This document shows, one piece after another, positions 1 through 7,552 of a DNA stretch of 19,074 bases. The translations under genes were made by a program, and so were the position numbers. This DNA is from JANQKX01 sp039028695 (lineage in GTDB: Bacteria > Pseudomonadota > Alphaproteobacteria > Kiloniellales > Kiloniellaceae): assembly GCA_039028695.1 (NCBI GenBank), contig JBCCHN010000101.1, forward strand, positions 1 to 19,074, written 5' to 3'. The notes under the pieces were generated by a model. The model saw only the letters and a program-made list of their open reading frames with translations, did no database searches and was not told the DNA's origin. Numbering within the stretch: position 1 is the first letter of the stretch; every line of letters begins with the position of its first letter.

Positions 1-1
1 T

Positions 2-412
2 CAGGTCATGGTCGAGGAGGCAATCCAGCAGGATCCCAAATCCGATGCCCATGTGCTCCAGGCCGGCTCCTTGCCGCCCAGCCCACCGGACTTGATCGAC
101 TCCATGCCCATGCAGAAGTTGCTCAACATGCTGTCGAAAAAGTATGACTTCGTAATCATCGACTCAGCGCCAGTGCAGGCGGTTTCGGACACCCTTTTCC
201 TGTCACGCTTGGCGGACAAAACCGTCCTCACTGTCAAGTGGGCGGAAACTCGGCGCGAAGTGGCTCAGATGGCTCTGCGCCGTTTGCAGGATGCCAAGGC
301 TGATGTGGCTGGGGTGCTCTTGTCCATGGTTGATGTCAAGGGCCACGCCAAGTACGGCTATAGCGACTCGGGTGCTTATCACGGAAAACTGAAAAAGTAC
401 TACACAGGTTAA
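2..412 (+). CDS. Wzc/CpsD-type tyrosine-protein kinase, C-terminal part (5' truncated)
   Basis: The reading frame is open from the window edge, so the true start lies upstream. What remains is the C-terminal part of a bacterial tyrosine kinase (BY-kinase, ParA/MinD-like ATPase fold). A Walker B-type strand YDFVIIDSAPV is followed by a conserved stretch in which the ATPase reads out as DTLFLSRLADKTVLTVKW. The Walker A loops would lie upstream. The last 19 residues are rich in tyrosine (five Tyr, ending KKYYTG), as expected for the autophosphorylated tail of Wzc/CpsD/ExoP proteins. These inner-membrane or membrane-associated kinases control polymerisation and export of Wzx/Wzy-dependent polysaccharides. 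That role fits the flippase, polymerase and glycosyltransferases downstream. Whether kinase and Wzz-like chain-length domain are fused cannot be seen. It is separated from the next gene by a terminator-like structure. Confidence 0.9.
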   Translation, partial: QVMVEEAIQQDPKSDAHVLQAGSLPPSPPDLIDSMPMQKLLNMLSKKYDFVIIDSAPVQAVSDTLFLSRLADKTVLTVKWAETRREVAQMALRRLQDAKADVAGVLLSMVDVKGHAKYGYSDSGAYHGKLKKYYTG

Positions 413-532
413 GCTGAATTCTGGCGTCGCTTGTTCGGCCAAGACTGCAAAGTTTTGCGCGTTCTTTAACTGGTTCGTTTTGTCCAGCTAAAGGTGTGAG
501 TTGGTTGGACCCGCAAGGCATTGGAGCCGATA

Positions 533-613
533 CCGCCGTCAGATGGGGAAAATTTAAATTGTTTGCTATCCTTTTGAGGATAAAAGGATTGTTCTGACGG
601 GGCGGCTTTTTTT
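533..613 (+). terminator. Nested stem-loop with T-run: terminator or attenuator
   Basis: Arms CCGTCAGA (536-543) and TCTGACGG (593-600) pair perfectly. After a two-base GG bulge, CCG (533-535) pairs with CGG (603-605). Seven T follow at 607-613. The roughly 49-base loop holds a second hairpin, ATCCTTTT (568-575) with AAAAGGAT (582-589), and a palindrome AATTTAAATT (551-560). It lies 120 bases after the kinase stop and ends about 60 bases before the GT26 start. It could simply end the upstream transcript or act as an attenuator between kinase and assembly genes. Confidence 0.7.
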
Positions 614-674
614 AGGAGTGCTGTCGCCTGTGTAGTGTCAGTGAAGGACAAATTTTAGAGAGGCTTGGCCGACA

Positions 675-1463
675 ATGACAGATGGGATTGAGCAGGAAGC
701 TAAATCGTATCGCATCTTTGGTTTCCCAATCACACCGGTGACCAAAGAGGACATATTGGACCTCATCAGCGGTGCGGTGTCCAAAGATAGCCATTGCATC
801 ATTGCCAGCCAAAACATGCATGGCGTTTATACCTATTTTAAGGACGAGCAATTCCGCAAGCTTCATGATCAATCCGTGGTCCATATTGACGGTATGCCGA
901 TTATTTGGATGGCGCGTCTTTGTGGTCTGAAGCTGGGGGCGGAATACCGGACGGGATGGATTGACTGGTTCATGCCTTTGATGGAACGGGCAACCCGGGA
1001 AAATTGGCGGGTCTTTTATTTGGGCAGTGAAGACAAGGTCCTCCAAGATGGTCTGGCCTTTGTCCGCAAGGCCTATCCGAATATCCAACTGGCTGGGCGC
1101 AACGGCTTCTTTAACTCCAGCCACGATCATCCCGAGAACCTGGAAGTGATCAACGAAATCAATGATTTCGGCACCAATGTCCTGATTGTCGGCATGGGCA
1201 TGGGGCGTCAGGAGCACTGGATTTTGGAAAATTTGGATCGTCTCAAGGTTAACTGCATCGGAACGTCTGGGGCCTGTATCGAATACTTCGCCGGTGCGGT
1301 GCCGACGCCACCTCGCTGGCTTGGTAGCCTGGGTTTGGAGTGGGCTTATCGGCTTTTGTCCAATCCTCGCCGCTTTGCGTGGCGCTATCTTGTTGAGCCT
1401 TGGATTACCGCTTGGCTGATCTTGGCCAATCAATTTCGCGAGAGATCACGAAAGCATTCGTAA
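675..1463 (+). CDS. WecG/TagA/CpsF family (GT26) glycosyltransferase
   Basis: The 262-residue product matches the GT26 family in length and motifs. Near the N-terminus is the asparagine-containing segment SQNMHG (45-50). It is followed by HIDGMPIIW (70-78) with the Asp that the family conserves for catalysis, FYLGSEDKV (113-121), and the signature VGMGMGRQEHWI (171-182), a variant of the usual 'GxPKQExWI'. The C-terminal tail PPRWLGSLGLEWAYRLL followed by P-R-R-F-x-x-R-Y is also typical. Family members transfer N-acetylmannosamine or its uronic acid to a lipid-linked acceptor at the inner face of the membrane. The ATG at 675 is weakly supported by a GAGAGG-like site; it is the first start in the conserved region. 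The gene lies 14 bp before the flippase gene and is very likely co-transcribed with it. The exact sugar is not readable from sequence. Confidence 0.92.
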   Translation: MTDGIEQEAKSYRIFGFPITPVTKEDILDLISGAVSKDSHCIIASQNMHGVYTYFKDEQFRKLHDQSVVHIDGMPIIWMARLCGLKLGAEYRTGWIDWFMPLMERATRENWRVFYLGSEDKVLQDGLAFVRKAYPNIQLAGRNGFFNSSHDHPENLEVINEINDFGTNVLIVGMGMGRQEHWILENLDRLKVNCIGTSGACIEYFAGAVPTPPRWLGSLGLEWAYRLLSNPRRFAWRYLVEPWITAWLILANQFRERSRKHS

Positions 1464-1477
1464 GCGGGAGCTGAATA

Positions 1478-2773
1478 TTGAAAAAGCTCCTCGATAAGGT
1501 CCGCAAAAGCTCTCTCGTCAAAAACGTCGCGATCCTCGCCTCAGGAACGGCCATGGCTCAGGTCGTTAATGTGGCAGCGGCGCCTATACTTACCCGCCTT
1601 TTCGATCCTTCCGAATTTGGTGTGTTGGCCATCATCATCTCCATCGCCGGCGTATTGGCTGCGATTGCTTGTCTCAAGTACGACATGGCGATTGTATTGG
1701 CTAAGAAGGATTCTGACGCAGCCGGTATTTTTCTGCTTTGCGGATGCGTGGTTTTGGTGGTCAGCCTCTCGGTCGGCTGTTTCATGTATTTGTACGGCGA
1801 CTGGGTTGCTGCTCTCATGAAATCCCCCGAGGCGGGAGATTTGATGTTTCTGATTCCTGTGATGCTGTTTTTTGGTGGATCGGCACAGGCCGCGATTTCA
1901 TGGAACACCCGCCGTAAATGGTTTAAATGGCAATCTTTTTCGAAGGTTACGACATCCTTTACCACGGCGGCGGCGCAGATCGGATTTGGCCTTGCGTCTT
2001 TTAGCGGTGCGGGATTGCTCTTTGGCCGTCTCATTGGCGAGTCGATTGGATCCATGCTGCAATCTTTCGCAGTCGTGAAAAACGATTTTGCCATGATTTT
2101 TTGCCGGGACGCAGTGTCGCGTATGGGCGCCCAGGCTCGCGAGCACAAGGATTTTCCAAGGTTCACGGCGCCTCGAGCCTTGCTGGTGAACCTATCGAAT
2201 AACTTTGTCCCCATGTTTCTGGGAATCTTGTTTGGTCCGGCAGCAGCGGGATCTTATTGGCTAACCCATCGATTGGTGTGGATGCCCACTACTTTGCTGG
2301 GTCAGGCTGTCCAGCGGGTTTTTTATCAGCAGGCCACTGAGATTCATCATGACGGGAAGTCGATCGCGCCCCTATTGATCCAATCTACATGGTGGATGAT
2401 GGCTATCGGGGCGATACCGTCCCTTCTATTAATGCTTCTGGCGCCGCCTGCCTTTATACTCCTATTTGGTGAGAATTGGGGCCAAGCAGGCCTCTTCGCT
2501 CAATGGATGGCACTTTGGTGGTTTACCACCTTTGCCGCGGTGCCCAGCAATTCGGGAATTTTCATTCTGGGTCTGCAGCAGTATTTTCTGTTTTTTGAAG
2601 CATTTGGAGTTGTTCTTCGTGGCTTGGCTCTTTATGTGGGATCCCAAGTAGGTGACGCGGTCATGGCAATCGCCTTTTTCTCAGCAACGACGATGCTGCT
2701 GAATTTCTATCGCATCTATTATGTGATCCGGCGGGCCAAGGCGGCGACTACTGACGCCGTCCCGGCGGAATAG
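1478..2773 (+). CDS. Wzx-like polysaccharide flippase (MOP/PST superfamily)
   Basis: A 431-residue integral membrane protein with about twelve hydrophobic segments. Its N-terminus is typical of polysaccharide transporters: a basic stretch (MKKLLDKVRKSSLVKN), a first membrane helix, then PILTRLFDPSEFGVLA and a conserved KYDMAIVLAKKD. Such proteins move undecaprenyl-diphosphate-linked oligosaccharide units from the cytoplasmic to the periplasmic side of the inner membrane. The start is a TTG with a GGGAG site seven bases upstream; no ATG fits the conserved N-terminus. It follows the GT26 gene by 14 bp. The stop codon TAG overlaps the left arm of a short inverted repeat (TAGGTG at 2771, CACCTA at 2790) that lacks a T-run, so it is not called as a terminator. 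Function as flippase is inferred from family and context. Confidence 0.9.
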   Translation: MKKLLDKVRKSSLVKNVAILASGTAMAQVVNVAAAPILTRLFDPSEFGVLAIIISIAGVLAAIACLKYDMAIVLAKKDSDAAGIFLLCGCVVLVVSLSVGCFMYLYGDWVAALMKSPEAGDLMFLIPVMLFFGGSAQAAISWNTRRKWFKWQSFSKVTTSFTTAAAQIGFGLASFSGAGLLFGRLIGESIGSMLQSFAVVKNDFAMIFCRDAVSRMGAQAREHKDFPRFTAPRALLVNLSNNFVPMFLGILFGPAAAGSYWLTHRLVWMPTTLLGQAVQRVFYQQATEIHHDGKSIAPLLIQSTWWMMAIGAIPSLLLMLLAPPAFILLFGENWGQAGLFAQWMALWWFTTFAAVPSNSGIFILGLQQYFLFFEAFGVVLRGLALYVGSQVGDAVMAIAFFSATTMLLNFYRIYYVIRRAKAATTDAVPAE

Positions 2774-3337
2774 GTGAGTTCCCGGGTCGCACCTAATCCT
2801 TTGCGACATTTCTGCGGCAATACCACGATGGTTTTTTGTTAATTCCCGCGCAGAAACACCGTTAAAGTAAAGCTTTGTTAAACCATGGGGACACTTTGTC
2901 ACAGTTGCAACCTGGTTGAGCTGGCCAAAAGTGCAAAAGCGGGCCGCTCACAAGCCAAAATTTATTTTCAGGTCGGCAGCTATCCCGATATTTCAAGGCC
3001 TTGACGGGCAACTCCTACACCCAAGCTGGCACCAGCTCCCTACCTCAACCGGCTGGGGCAAAGACCCGTGTCCAAAAAATTAAAGCGAACTTTACCATTT
3101 GTCATAACCTCATTTTAGCAAATCCTGAACTAAATATTAGGGACTTCTGATCACTATAAAGAAGTCTATTCCAGTAGCTCTGTAAGACTGAGAAAAGAAG
3201 GGACATCGAAAGAAGCTCCAATTCTCATAGGGTTTTTGGAAGAGCCGGCTTTAGGTCTTTCTTTAAGGGCGCCGACCGTACAGATCGAAGCGCACCAAAA
3301 GATCGGGCCAACAACAAAATTAGAGTGGGAGAAAAAG
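2774..3337. other. 564-bp non-coding stretch upstream of beta-helix gene
   Basis: No convincing protein gene was found; the open frames here lack family features. The left half has three GTTAA elements (2838, 2861, 2877) around AAAGCTTT. A near-palindrome TTGACGGGCAA lies at 3001-3011 and the palindrome AGCTGG-CA-CCAGCT at 3024-3037. GACTTCT (3142-3148) pairs with AGAAGTC (3160-3166) over an AT-rich loop containing TATAAA. The stretch probably contains the promoter of the beta-helix gene and a long 5' leader, but I could not find a well-spaced -35/-10 pair. Confidence 0.5.
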
Positions 3338-4951
3338 GTGATAAAAAGGACATTACTTGCAAGTCTTATAGCGTGTGGCGTTAGCACGGCTCAAGCGGCG
3401 GAACTGGATGAATTCAACGACGTCGCACAGGACATAACCAAAGCTCCTTACAATGCGAAGTGCAACGGCTCGGCGGACGATAGCCCCGCCTTCGAAAAGG
3501 CCGTACGCGACGGTGGAACATTTTTCATTCCACCCGGCTCACGTTGCATGCTGAAGAGCACCAGCGACCATGCCTGGAGCAGCAGCACGGTGTTTTACGG
3601 ATTGGCTGGCGCTCGTGACGATACCCACATCGATATCGGCAGTGGAAATACCTTTTCCTTAAGGTCCGGTGCGCGGGTGGGAATTTACAACCTGCGAATA
3701 AAAAATGGTGGAAATTTCCTGGTTGCCAACGATAGTCTCAGCGGTACAGTTCATAAGATCAACTGCGTCAACAATTTCTGGGATAATGTGAACACCTGGT
3801 GTCTGCGCTGGGGCGATAATTCGGAAAAGGCAAATGCCAAGATTGGGCGGATGCATGTTGAGAATAACACGGCCTTTATGCCCGATGGTGGTGAAGGCCT
3901 GTTCGCGTTTGGCGGTCAATATGAGAACATTAGGATCGTAAATAACTTTCAGTCCGGCGGACGCCGCGGTATTCGACTGGGATTTGTTGCAAACGATGAT
4001 CCCGGTGGTGAGATCCATGAGCGAACTAATTTCCTAATCTCCGGAAACATCGTCCGAGACATTGACGGCCGCAATACAAGTTCAGGCGTGACGGTTTCCT
4101 GCATCGACGCTATGGGCCGTAATGTGATCATATCAAATAATATCTGCGAAGATATCTATGACAATCATGAGGCCAACACCGAGTGTATCTACTCAAAGTC
4201 TCAGCACGTGGTGATTTCTGGTAACACGTTGAATAATTGCGGTGCAAATCAAGGCGGCATCCTCCTGAAAGGAGCGCAAGGCGGCGGCTCTGTGGAAAAC
4301 TGTTCGTCAGGTGCTTGTGCGCGACAGAGTATCGTATCCAACAATACGATCCGCAACACGGATACGACTTTGAACAACTATAATTGTGTTTGGGTTCAGT
4401 CTACAAACGCAATTATCGAAGGCAATCATTTTGATGGCTGCACCAATGCCGCGGTAAACGTTTCGAATTCCGGTACCTATCGCAATATCGTCGTCCGCAA
4501 CAACCAGGTGCACAACCACGCCGGTCCGGTCGCATTCTACGTTCAAGGTAATAAGGAAAATATCGTAATCGAAGGCAACACCGTGCACGGATTTAACAGG
4601 TCAGCGACCTCATCCATGCAGGGTGTTGACATCTACGTGCGAGACGGCGCCGATATGAACGGAATCCGCATTGCCAACAATCGATTTTTCTTCGGCGAAC
4701 AGTCCAACACGGCGACAACCGGCGTAACGGTCGATGTCTTGGGCTCTGGCGTCCTGGAGGACATCGAAGTGGTCGGCAATTATTTCGACCGGATGGATAC
4801 CTGCATTGATGTTCATAACAACAATACCTTGCGGTACATGACCGTTATGACCAATCAAATGCATCACTGCAACACTCCCTATAAGCGCACCGGTGGTTCG
4901 GTTTCAAACGGCATGACGTCGAACAATCGGGGCTGGTCGGGCAACCTATAG
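3338..4951 (+). CDS. Secreted right-handed parallel beta-helix protein (pectate-lyase-like)
   Basis: The start is placed at a GTG, six bases after GGGAG, because it opens a clean signal peptide; the frame extends 34 codons further upstream (from a TTG at 3236) without features. The 537-residue product begins MIKRTLLASLIACGVSTAQA, with a type I cleavage site after AQA (20). The LIAC at 10-13 could also be read as a lipobox, so lipidation is possible. Residues about 45-70 have the entry motif of pectate-lyase-fold proteins (DDSPAFEKAVRDGGTFFIPPG). From about 155 to the end there are at least ten repeats of the PbH1 type, each with an N-N or G-N turn, such as ISGNIVRDI, VISGNTLNNCG, IVIEGNTVHGF and IEVVGNYFDRM. 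The fold is typical of polysaccharide lyases, hydrolases and C5-epimerases. It stands alone, ended by a strong terminator, near flippase and polymerase genes. Its substrate and catalytic residues are not identified. Confidence 0.85.
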   Translation: MIKRTLLASLIACGVSTAQAAELDEFNDVAQDITKAPYNAKCNGSADDSPAFEKAVRDGGTFFIPPGSRCMLKSTSDHAWSSSTVFYGLAGARDDTHIDIGSGNTFSLRSGARVGIYNLRIKNGGNFLVANDSLSGTVHKINCVNNFWDNVNTWCLRWGDNSEKANAKIGRMHVENNTAFMPDGGEGLFAFGGQYENIRIVNNFQSGGRRGIRLGFVANDDPGGEIHERTNFLISGNIVRDIDGRNTSSGVTVSCIDAMGRNVIISNNICEDIYDNHEANTECIYSKSQHVVISGNTLNNCGANQGGILLKGAQGGGSVENCSSGACARQSIVSNNTIRNTDTTLNNYNCVWVQSTNAIIEGNHFDGCTNAAVNVSNSGTYRNIVVRNNQVHNHAGPVAFYVQGNKENIVIEGNTVHGFNRSATSSMQGVDIYVRDGADMNGIRIANNRFFFGEQSNTATTGVTVDVLGSGVLEDIEVVGNYFDRMDTCIDVHNNNTLRYMTVMTNQMHHCNTPYKRTGGSVSNGMTSNNRGWSGNL

Positions 4952-4991
4952 CGGATCGGATCTCGGGCGGGAAAAGCCTGGAGACAACAGG

Positions 4992-5026
4992 AAAACCCGG
5001 ATGGTTTCTGAGCCATCCGGGTTTTT
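4992..5026. terminator. Rho-independent terminator between convergent genes
   Basis: AAAACCCGGATGG (4992-5004) and CCATCCGGGTTTT (5013-5025) form a perfect 13-bp stem with an eight-base loop. A T-run follows on the plus strand, and the A-run on the left gives a T-run on the minus strand. It lies between the stop codons of the beta-helix gene (+) and the LysR gene (-), so it can serve both directions. Confidence 0.93.
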
Positions 5027-5036
5027 ATCCTTTGAA

Positions 5037-5921
5037 TCACATTCCGGCGCTAAGGGTGCCGAAAAGCCTGTTCAACCAATCTGCGGTGACCCGCACATGT
5101 GACAATCGCAATTGAGTCTCATGTGCCAGGAGCCAAAGTTCTCGGATCTTCTCCGGTTCGGGCGGCTCTAGGCTCTCGAGCTCTTCTGTGGCCTGTGCGA
5201 CAAGAATAGGGAGGTAGGACTTGCCAAGTCCCATGCGAACGGCCTCCAGCGCGGCTTCCCCGTCCGCCACGCGCAGCGGTGATAGGCTTTCGCCGCGATC
5301 TCTTGCGGCTTTGACAACCCAGCGGGCCTGGAGAAGATGGGCCATGGAGGTGTCATAGGCGATCCAAGGTAAGGTTCCCGGGTCTTCGTGGGCTTTATCC
5401 CTGCGGGCAAAGGGAGCATAGGCAATGTCAGCGATCCGACGGGCCTTGATCTTGGCACCACCAAATTTGGGTCGCTCTAAGCGCAGGGCCAGATCGGCTT
5501 CCCGGTCGGTCAAGCTTAGGTTCCGGCCCTCGGGAACCAAATCGATCCGCAAGGAGGGGTATTCTGTCAGGAACGGGTCCAGTCGTGGCAAGAGGATCCG
5601 ATTTGCCACAATGGGAGTTGCGGTAATCCGAACCCGGCCCGAAAAAGGATCATGATCCGTTGTCAGCTTTTGCTCAATAAGGCCGATGTGATGTTCTACA
5701 AGAGATGCCTGGTGAGCAACGCCTTCGCCGATTGTTGTCAGCCTCAAGGTTCCATCGCTCAAACGCTCATAAATCGGCTGGCCGAGTAGTGCTCCCAGGG
5801 CATCCAGGCGCCGCGAGACTGTTGTTTTGTTTACGCCAAGGCGCCGAGCGGCCGCGGCCAGATTTTTCCCTCTTTGGATGGCCAGTACGAAGCGTAAATC
5901 ATCCCACTTGGATTGCTGCAT
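5037..5921 (-). CDS. LysR-family transcriptional regulator
   Basis: The 294-residue protein has the LysR layout. An N-terminal winged helix-turn-helix spans about residues 5-60, with NLAAAARRLGVNKTTVSRRL as the DNA-reading helices, and a substrate-binding domain begins near residue 90 (GRVRITATPIVANRILLPRL). One departure from the family consensus is 'DALGALLGQPIYER', where most members have a Glu after the Leu (aLExxLG). The ATG at 5921 places the HTH at the usual distance from the N-terminus. It is divergent from the YciI-like gene with 98 bp between start codons, the classic layout for a LysR protein controlling its neighbour and itself. Nothing in it points to polysaccharide synthesis. 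The effector is unknown. Confidence 0.92.
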   Translation of the reverse strand: MQQSKWDDLRFVLAIQRGKNLAAAARRLGVNKTTVSRRLDALGALLGQPIYERLSDGTLRLTTIGEGVAHQASLVEHHIGLIEQKLTTDHDPFSGRVRITATPIVANRILLPRLDPFLTEYPSLRIDLVPEGRNLSLTDREADLALRLERPKFGGAKIKARRIADIAYAPFARRDKAHEDPGTLPWIAYDTSMAHLLQARWVVKAARDRGESLSPLRVADGEAALEAVRMGLGKSYLPILVAQATEELESLEPPEPEKIRELWLLAHETQLRLSHVRVTADWLNRLFGTLSAGM

Positions 5922-5970
5922 TTTTGCATTTTAGATTGGCTTAATTATCATTTCAATTCCTATTTTTGCA
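5917..5970. promoter_or_regulatory. Candidate LysR operator repeats in divergent promoter
   Basis: The nonamer ATTTTTGCA occurs twice in the same orientation, at 5920-5928 and 5962-5970. The 42-bp spacing equals about four helical turns, so both copies would face the same side of DNA. The first copy overlaps the regulator's start codon and is part of TGCA-TTTT-TGCA (5917-5928), an interrupted palindrome. The region is AT-rich. Binding by the adjacent LysR protein is inferred from position only. Confidence 0.4.
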
Positions 5971-6019
5971 GTCTCATGATGATCCATACCACTCGATTTA
6001 CAAAAGGAGGTCACTCATT

Positions 6020-6322
6020 ATGTTTGCTGTCATTTTCGAGGACAATCTCGCCGCCGATCCTCACATCCGCGCTTCCCTGATGCCCGAGCATTTGGCTTTC
6101 TTGGAGGCCCATGCGGATCAGGTACGCGCCGCCGGCCCACTGGCCGAGAATGCCGGCGGTCCCTATGGCGGCTTGTGGTTGGTGCAATCGGACTCGGAAC
6201 AAGACGTGGAGCGCCTGATAAAAAAAGACCCCTTCTGGGCGACCGACCTCAGAAAATCTTATCGCATTTTTGTCTGGAACCAGGTCTTTGCGAATGGAAA
6301 ACACCAGGCTCCACCGGCATAG
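6020..6322 (+). CDS. YciI-like protein
   Basis: The ATG at 6020 is chosen because AAGGAGG lies nine bases upstream (6004-6010) and because the protein then starts with the family's first strand (MFAVIFEDN); an upstream extension in the same frame has no support. The 100-residue product fits the YciI family (dimeric alpha/beta barrel, PF03795): MPEHLAFLEAHADQVRAAG with the conserved His at 24, then GGLWLVQSDSEQDVERLI, DPFW and a final strand YRIFVW. Some members have weak hydrolase or dehalogenase-like chemistry, but most have no known reaction. It is probably the target of the divergent LysR gene and ends 11 bp from the convergent GT4 gene. No link to the polysaccharide genes is visible. Confidence 0.9.
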   Translation: MFAVIFEDNLAADPHIRASLMPEHLAFLEAHADQVRAAGPLAENAGGPYGGLWLVQSDSEQDVERLIKKDPFWATDLRKSYRIFVWNQVFANGKHQAPPA

Positions 6323-6333
6323 GGGAGAGGGCC

Positions 6334-7491
6334 CTAGCTTTGCGCGGCAGTTCTTTCCGAGTCGGCCGAAGGCAAGTCTAGGTCCTGGGCCGACTGTACG
6401 AGTAGGCGCTCAAATCCATCGGCCGAGCGCTCTGGGGTAAAAAAAACAACCCGTGCCAGGGCGCGCTCGGCCAGATCCTGACGTAGTGCTGGATTTTCCG
6501 CCAGGTCTTGCATGGCCTTGGCCCAAGCCTTGTCGTCTTCCACTGGCAATAAGCGTCCGGCCGGTTCCTGACCCTCTTCGACCAAGGTTTCGGCTTGGGG
6601 AGGAATATCACTGGCCAGAATGGGACGGCCGGCGTTCATCGCCTCCAATAGTGCGTTGCTTTGCCCTTCATAGCGCGAGGAGAGGGCAAAGGCATCGCTT
6701 GCCTGTAATAGGTCCGGAATGTCCTTTGGCTTCACATCGCCGAGGAAAAGTACCCGATCGGAGATCTGCAAGGTGGCGCATTGGGCCTCCAGGTCTTCGC
6801 GCAGTTCGCCGTCACCAGCCAGGACCAGGCCAATGCCGGTCGTTTGGGCCAAGGCCCTTAACATAACCGCGTGATTTTTTTGATCCGACAGGCGTCCCAC
6901 CGAGACGATGTTGAATTGGTCGTCACAAAGCCCAAACTTTGCCTTGGCTTGGTCCTGGGTGAGGCTCGAGCCTTTCCAAGCGATGCCGTTATAGACAATC
7001 TCGATGCGCTTGCGATAACTGGCGGGATATCCCGAAAAGGAGGATTCCACAGCGCGCGAGTTTGCCACGTTGAGGGTGTAAAACCCAAGACTACCGGCGA
7101 TCTTATCGGCCCATTCCATGGCTGTCCCGTAGCTCCAGCCGGGATTGCGTTGTGAGGCGATCCTGATCGGGACACCGGCGATTTTGGCGGCCACTTGACC
7201 CACGACACAGGCCAAAGGCAAAAAGGAAATAACCGCATCCGGGCGATGGTGACGCAAAGCGCTGATGGTCCGCGACAAGATTTGGGCATAGGCGCCGGCA
7301 CCAGGATTCTCGGCCTCCAAGAGAACCTTGACCTGATCCGGGTTGTCGCCAAGGGGAGTCTTGTCATAAAGGCACCAAAGCTCCACATCATGGCCGCGCC
7401 GCTTGAGGGCACGTGTCAGGCGAAGGATTGCCTCTTGGGCGCCACCCGGGTTCATATGCGTGATCAAGCAAACAGTTTTGATCGGGGACAT
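6334..7491 (-). CDS. GT4-family glycosyltransferase
   Basis: The 385-residue protein is a GT-B fold enzyme of family 4. The N-terminal domain starts TVCLITHMNPGGAQEAILRL (6-25), with the glycine-rich acceptor-side loop. The C-terminal nucleotide-sugar domain has VSVGRLSDQKN (196-206), LVLAGDGELREDLE and the E-x7-E pair (E275 and E283 in EGQSNALLE). It transfers a sugar from a nucleotide donor to the growing lipid-linked unit in the cytoplasm; the donor cannot be read. The ATG at 7491 is the only ATG in frame at the family start; the frame stays open upstream to 7590 but overlaps the polymerase gene. No strong ribosome site is present; instead a six-codon leader ORF (7511-7491) ends in TAATG, overlapping this ATG, which suggests translational coupling. 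Last gene of the minus-strand series. Confidence 0.92.
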   Translation of the reverse strand: MSPIKTVCLITHMNPGGAQEAILRLTRALKRRGHDVELWCLYDKTPLGDNPDQVKVLLEAENPGAGAYAQILSRTISALRHHRPDAVISFLPLACVVGQVAAKIAGVPIRIASQRNPGWSYGTAMEWADKIAGSLGFYTLNVANSRAVESSFSGYPASYRKRIEIVYNGIAWKGSSLTQDQAKAKFGLCDDQFNIVSVGRLSDQKNHAVMLRALAQTTGIGLVLAGDGELREDLEAQCATLQISDRVLFLGDVKPKDIPDLLQASDAFALSSRYEGQSNALLEAMNAGRPILASDIPPQAETLVEEGQEPAGRLLPVEDDKAWAKAMQDLAENPALRQDLAERALARVVFFTPERSADGFERLLVQSAQDLDLPSADSERTAAQS

Positions 7492-7552
7492 TACTTTCTT
7501 TCTAACTTCATAGCCCCACCGAAACGCGATGCGATGGCACTCTAATCCAATT

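Noticed and set aside
612..1433. 273-residue minus-strand open frame
   Set aside because: It is antisense to the well-supported GT26 gene and has no recognisable family features or ribosome site.
3236..3337. Upstream TTG start for the first beta-helix protein
   Set aside because: The signal peptide begins at the GTG 3338, which has GGGAG six bases upstream; a 34-residue hydrophilic tail ahead of it would block export.
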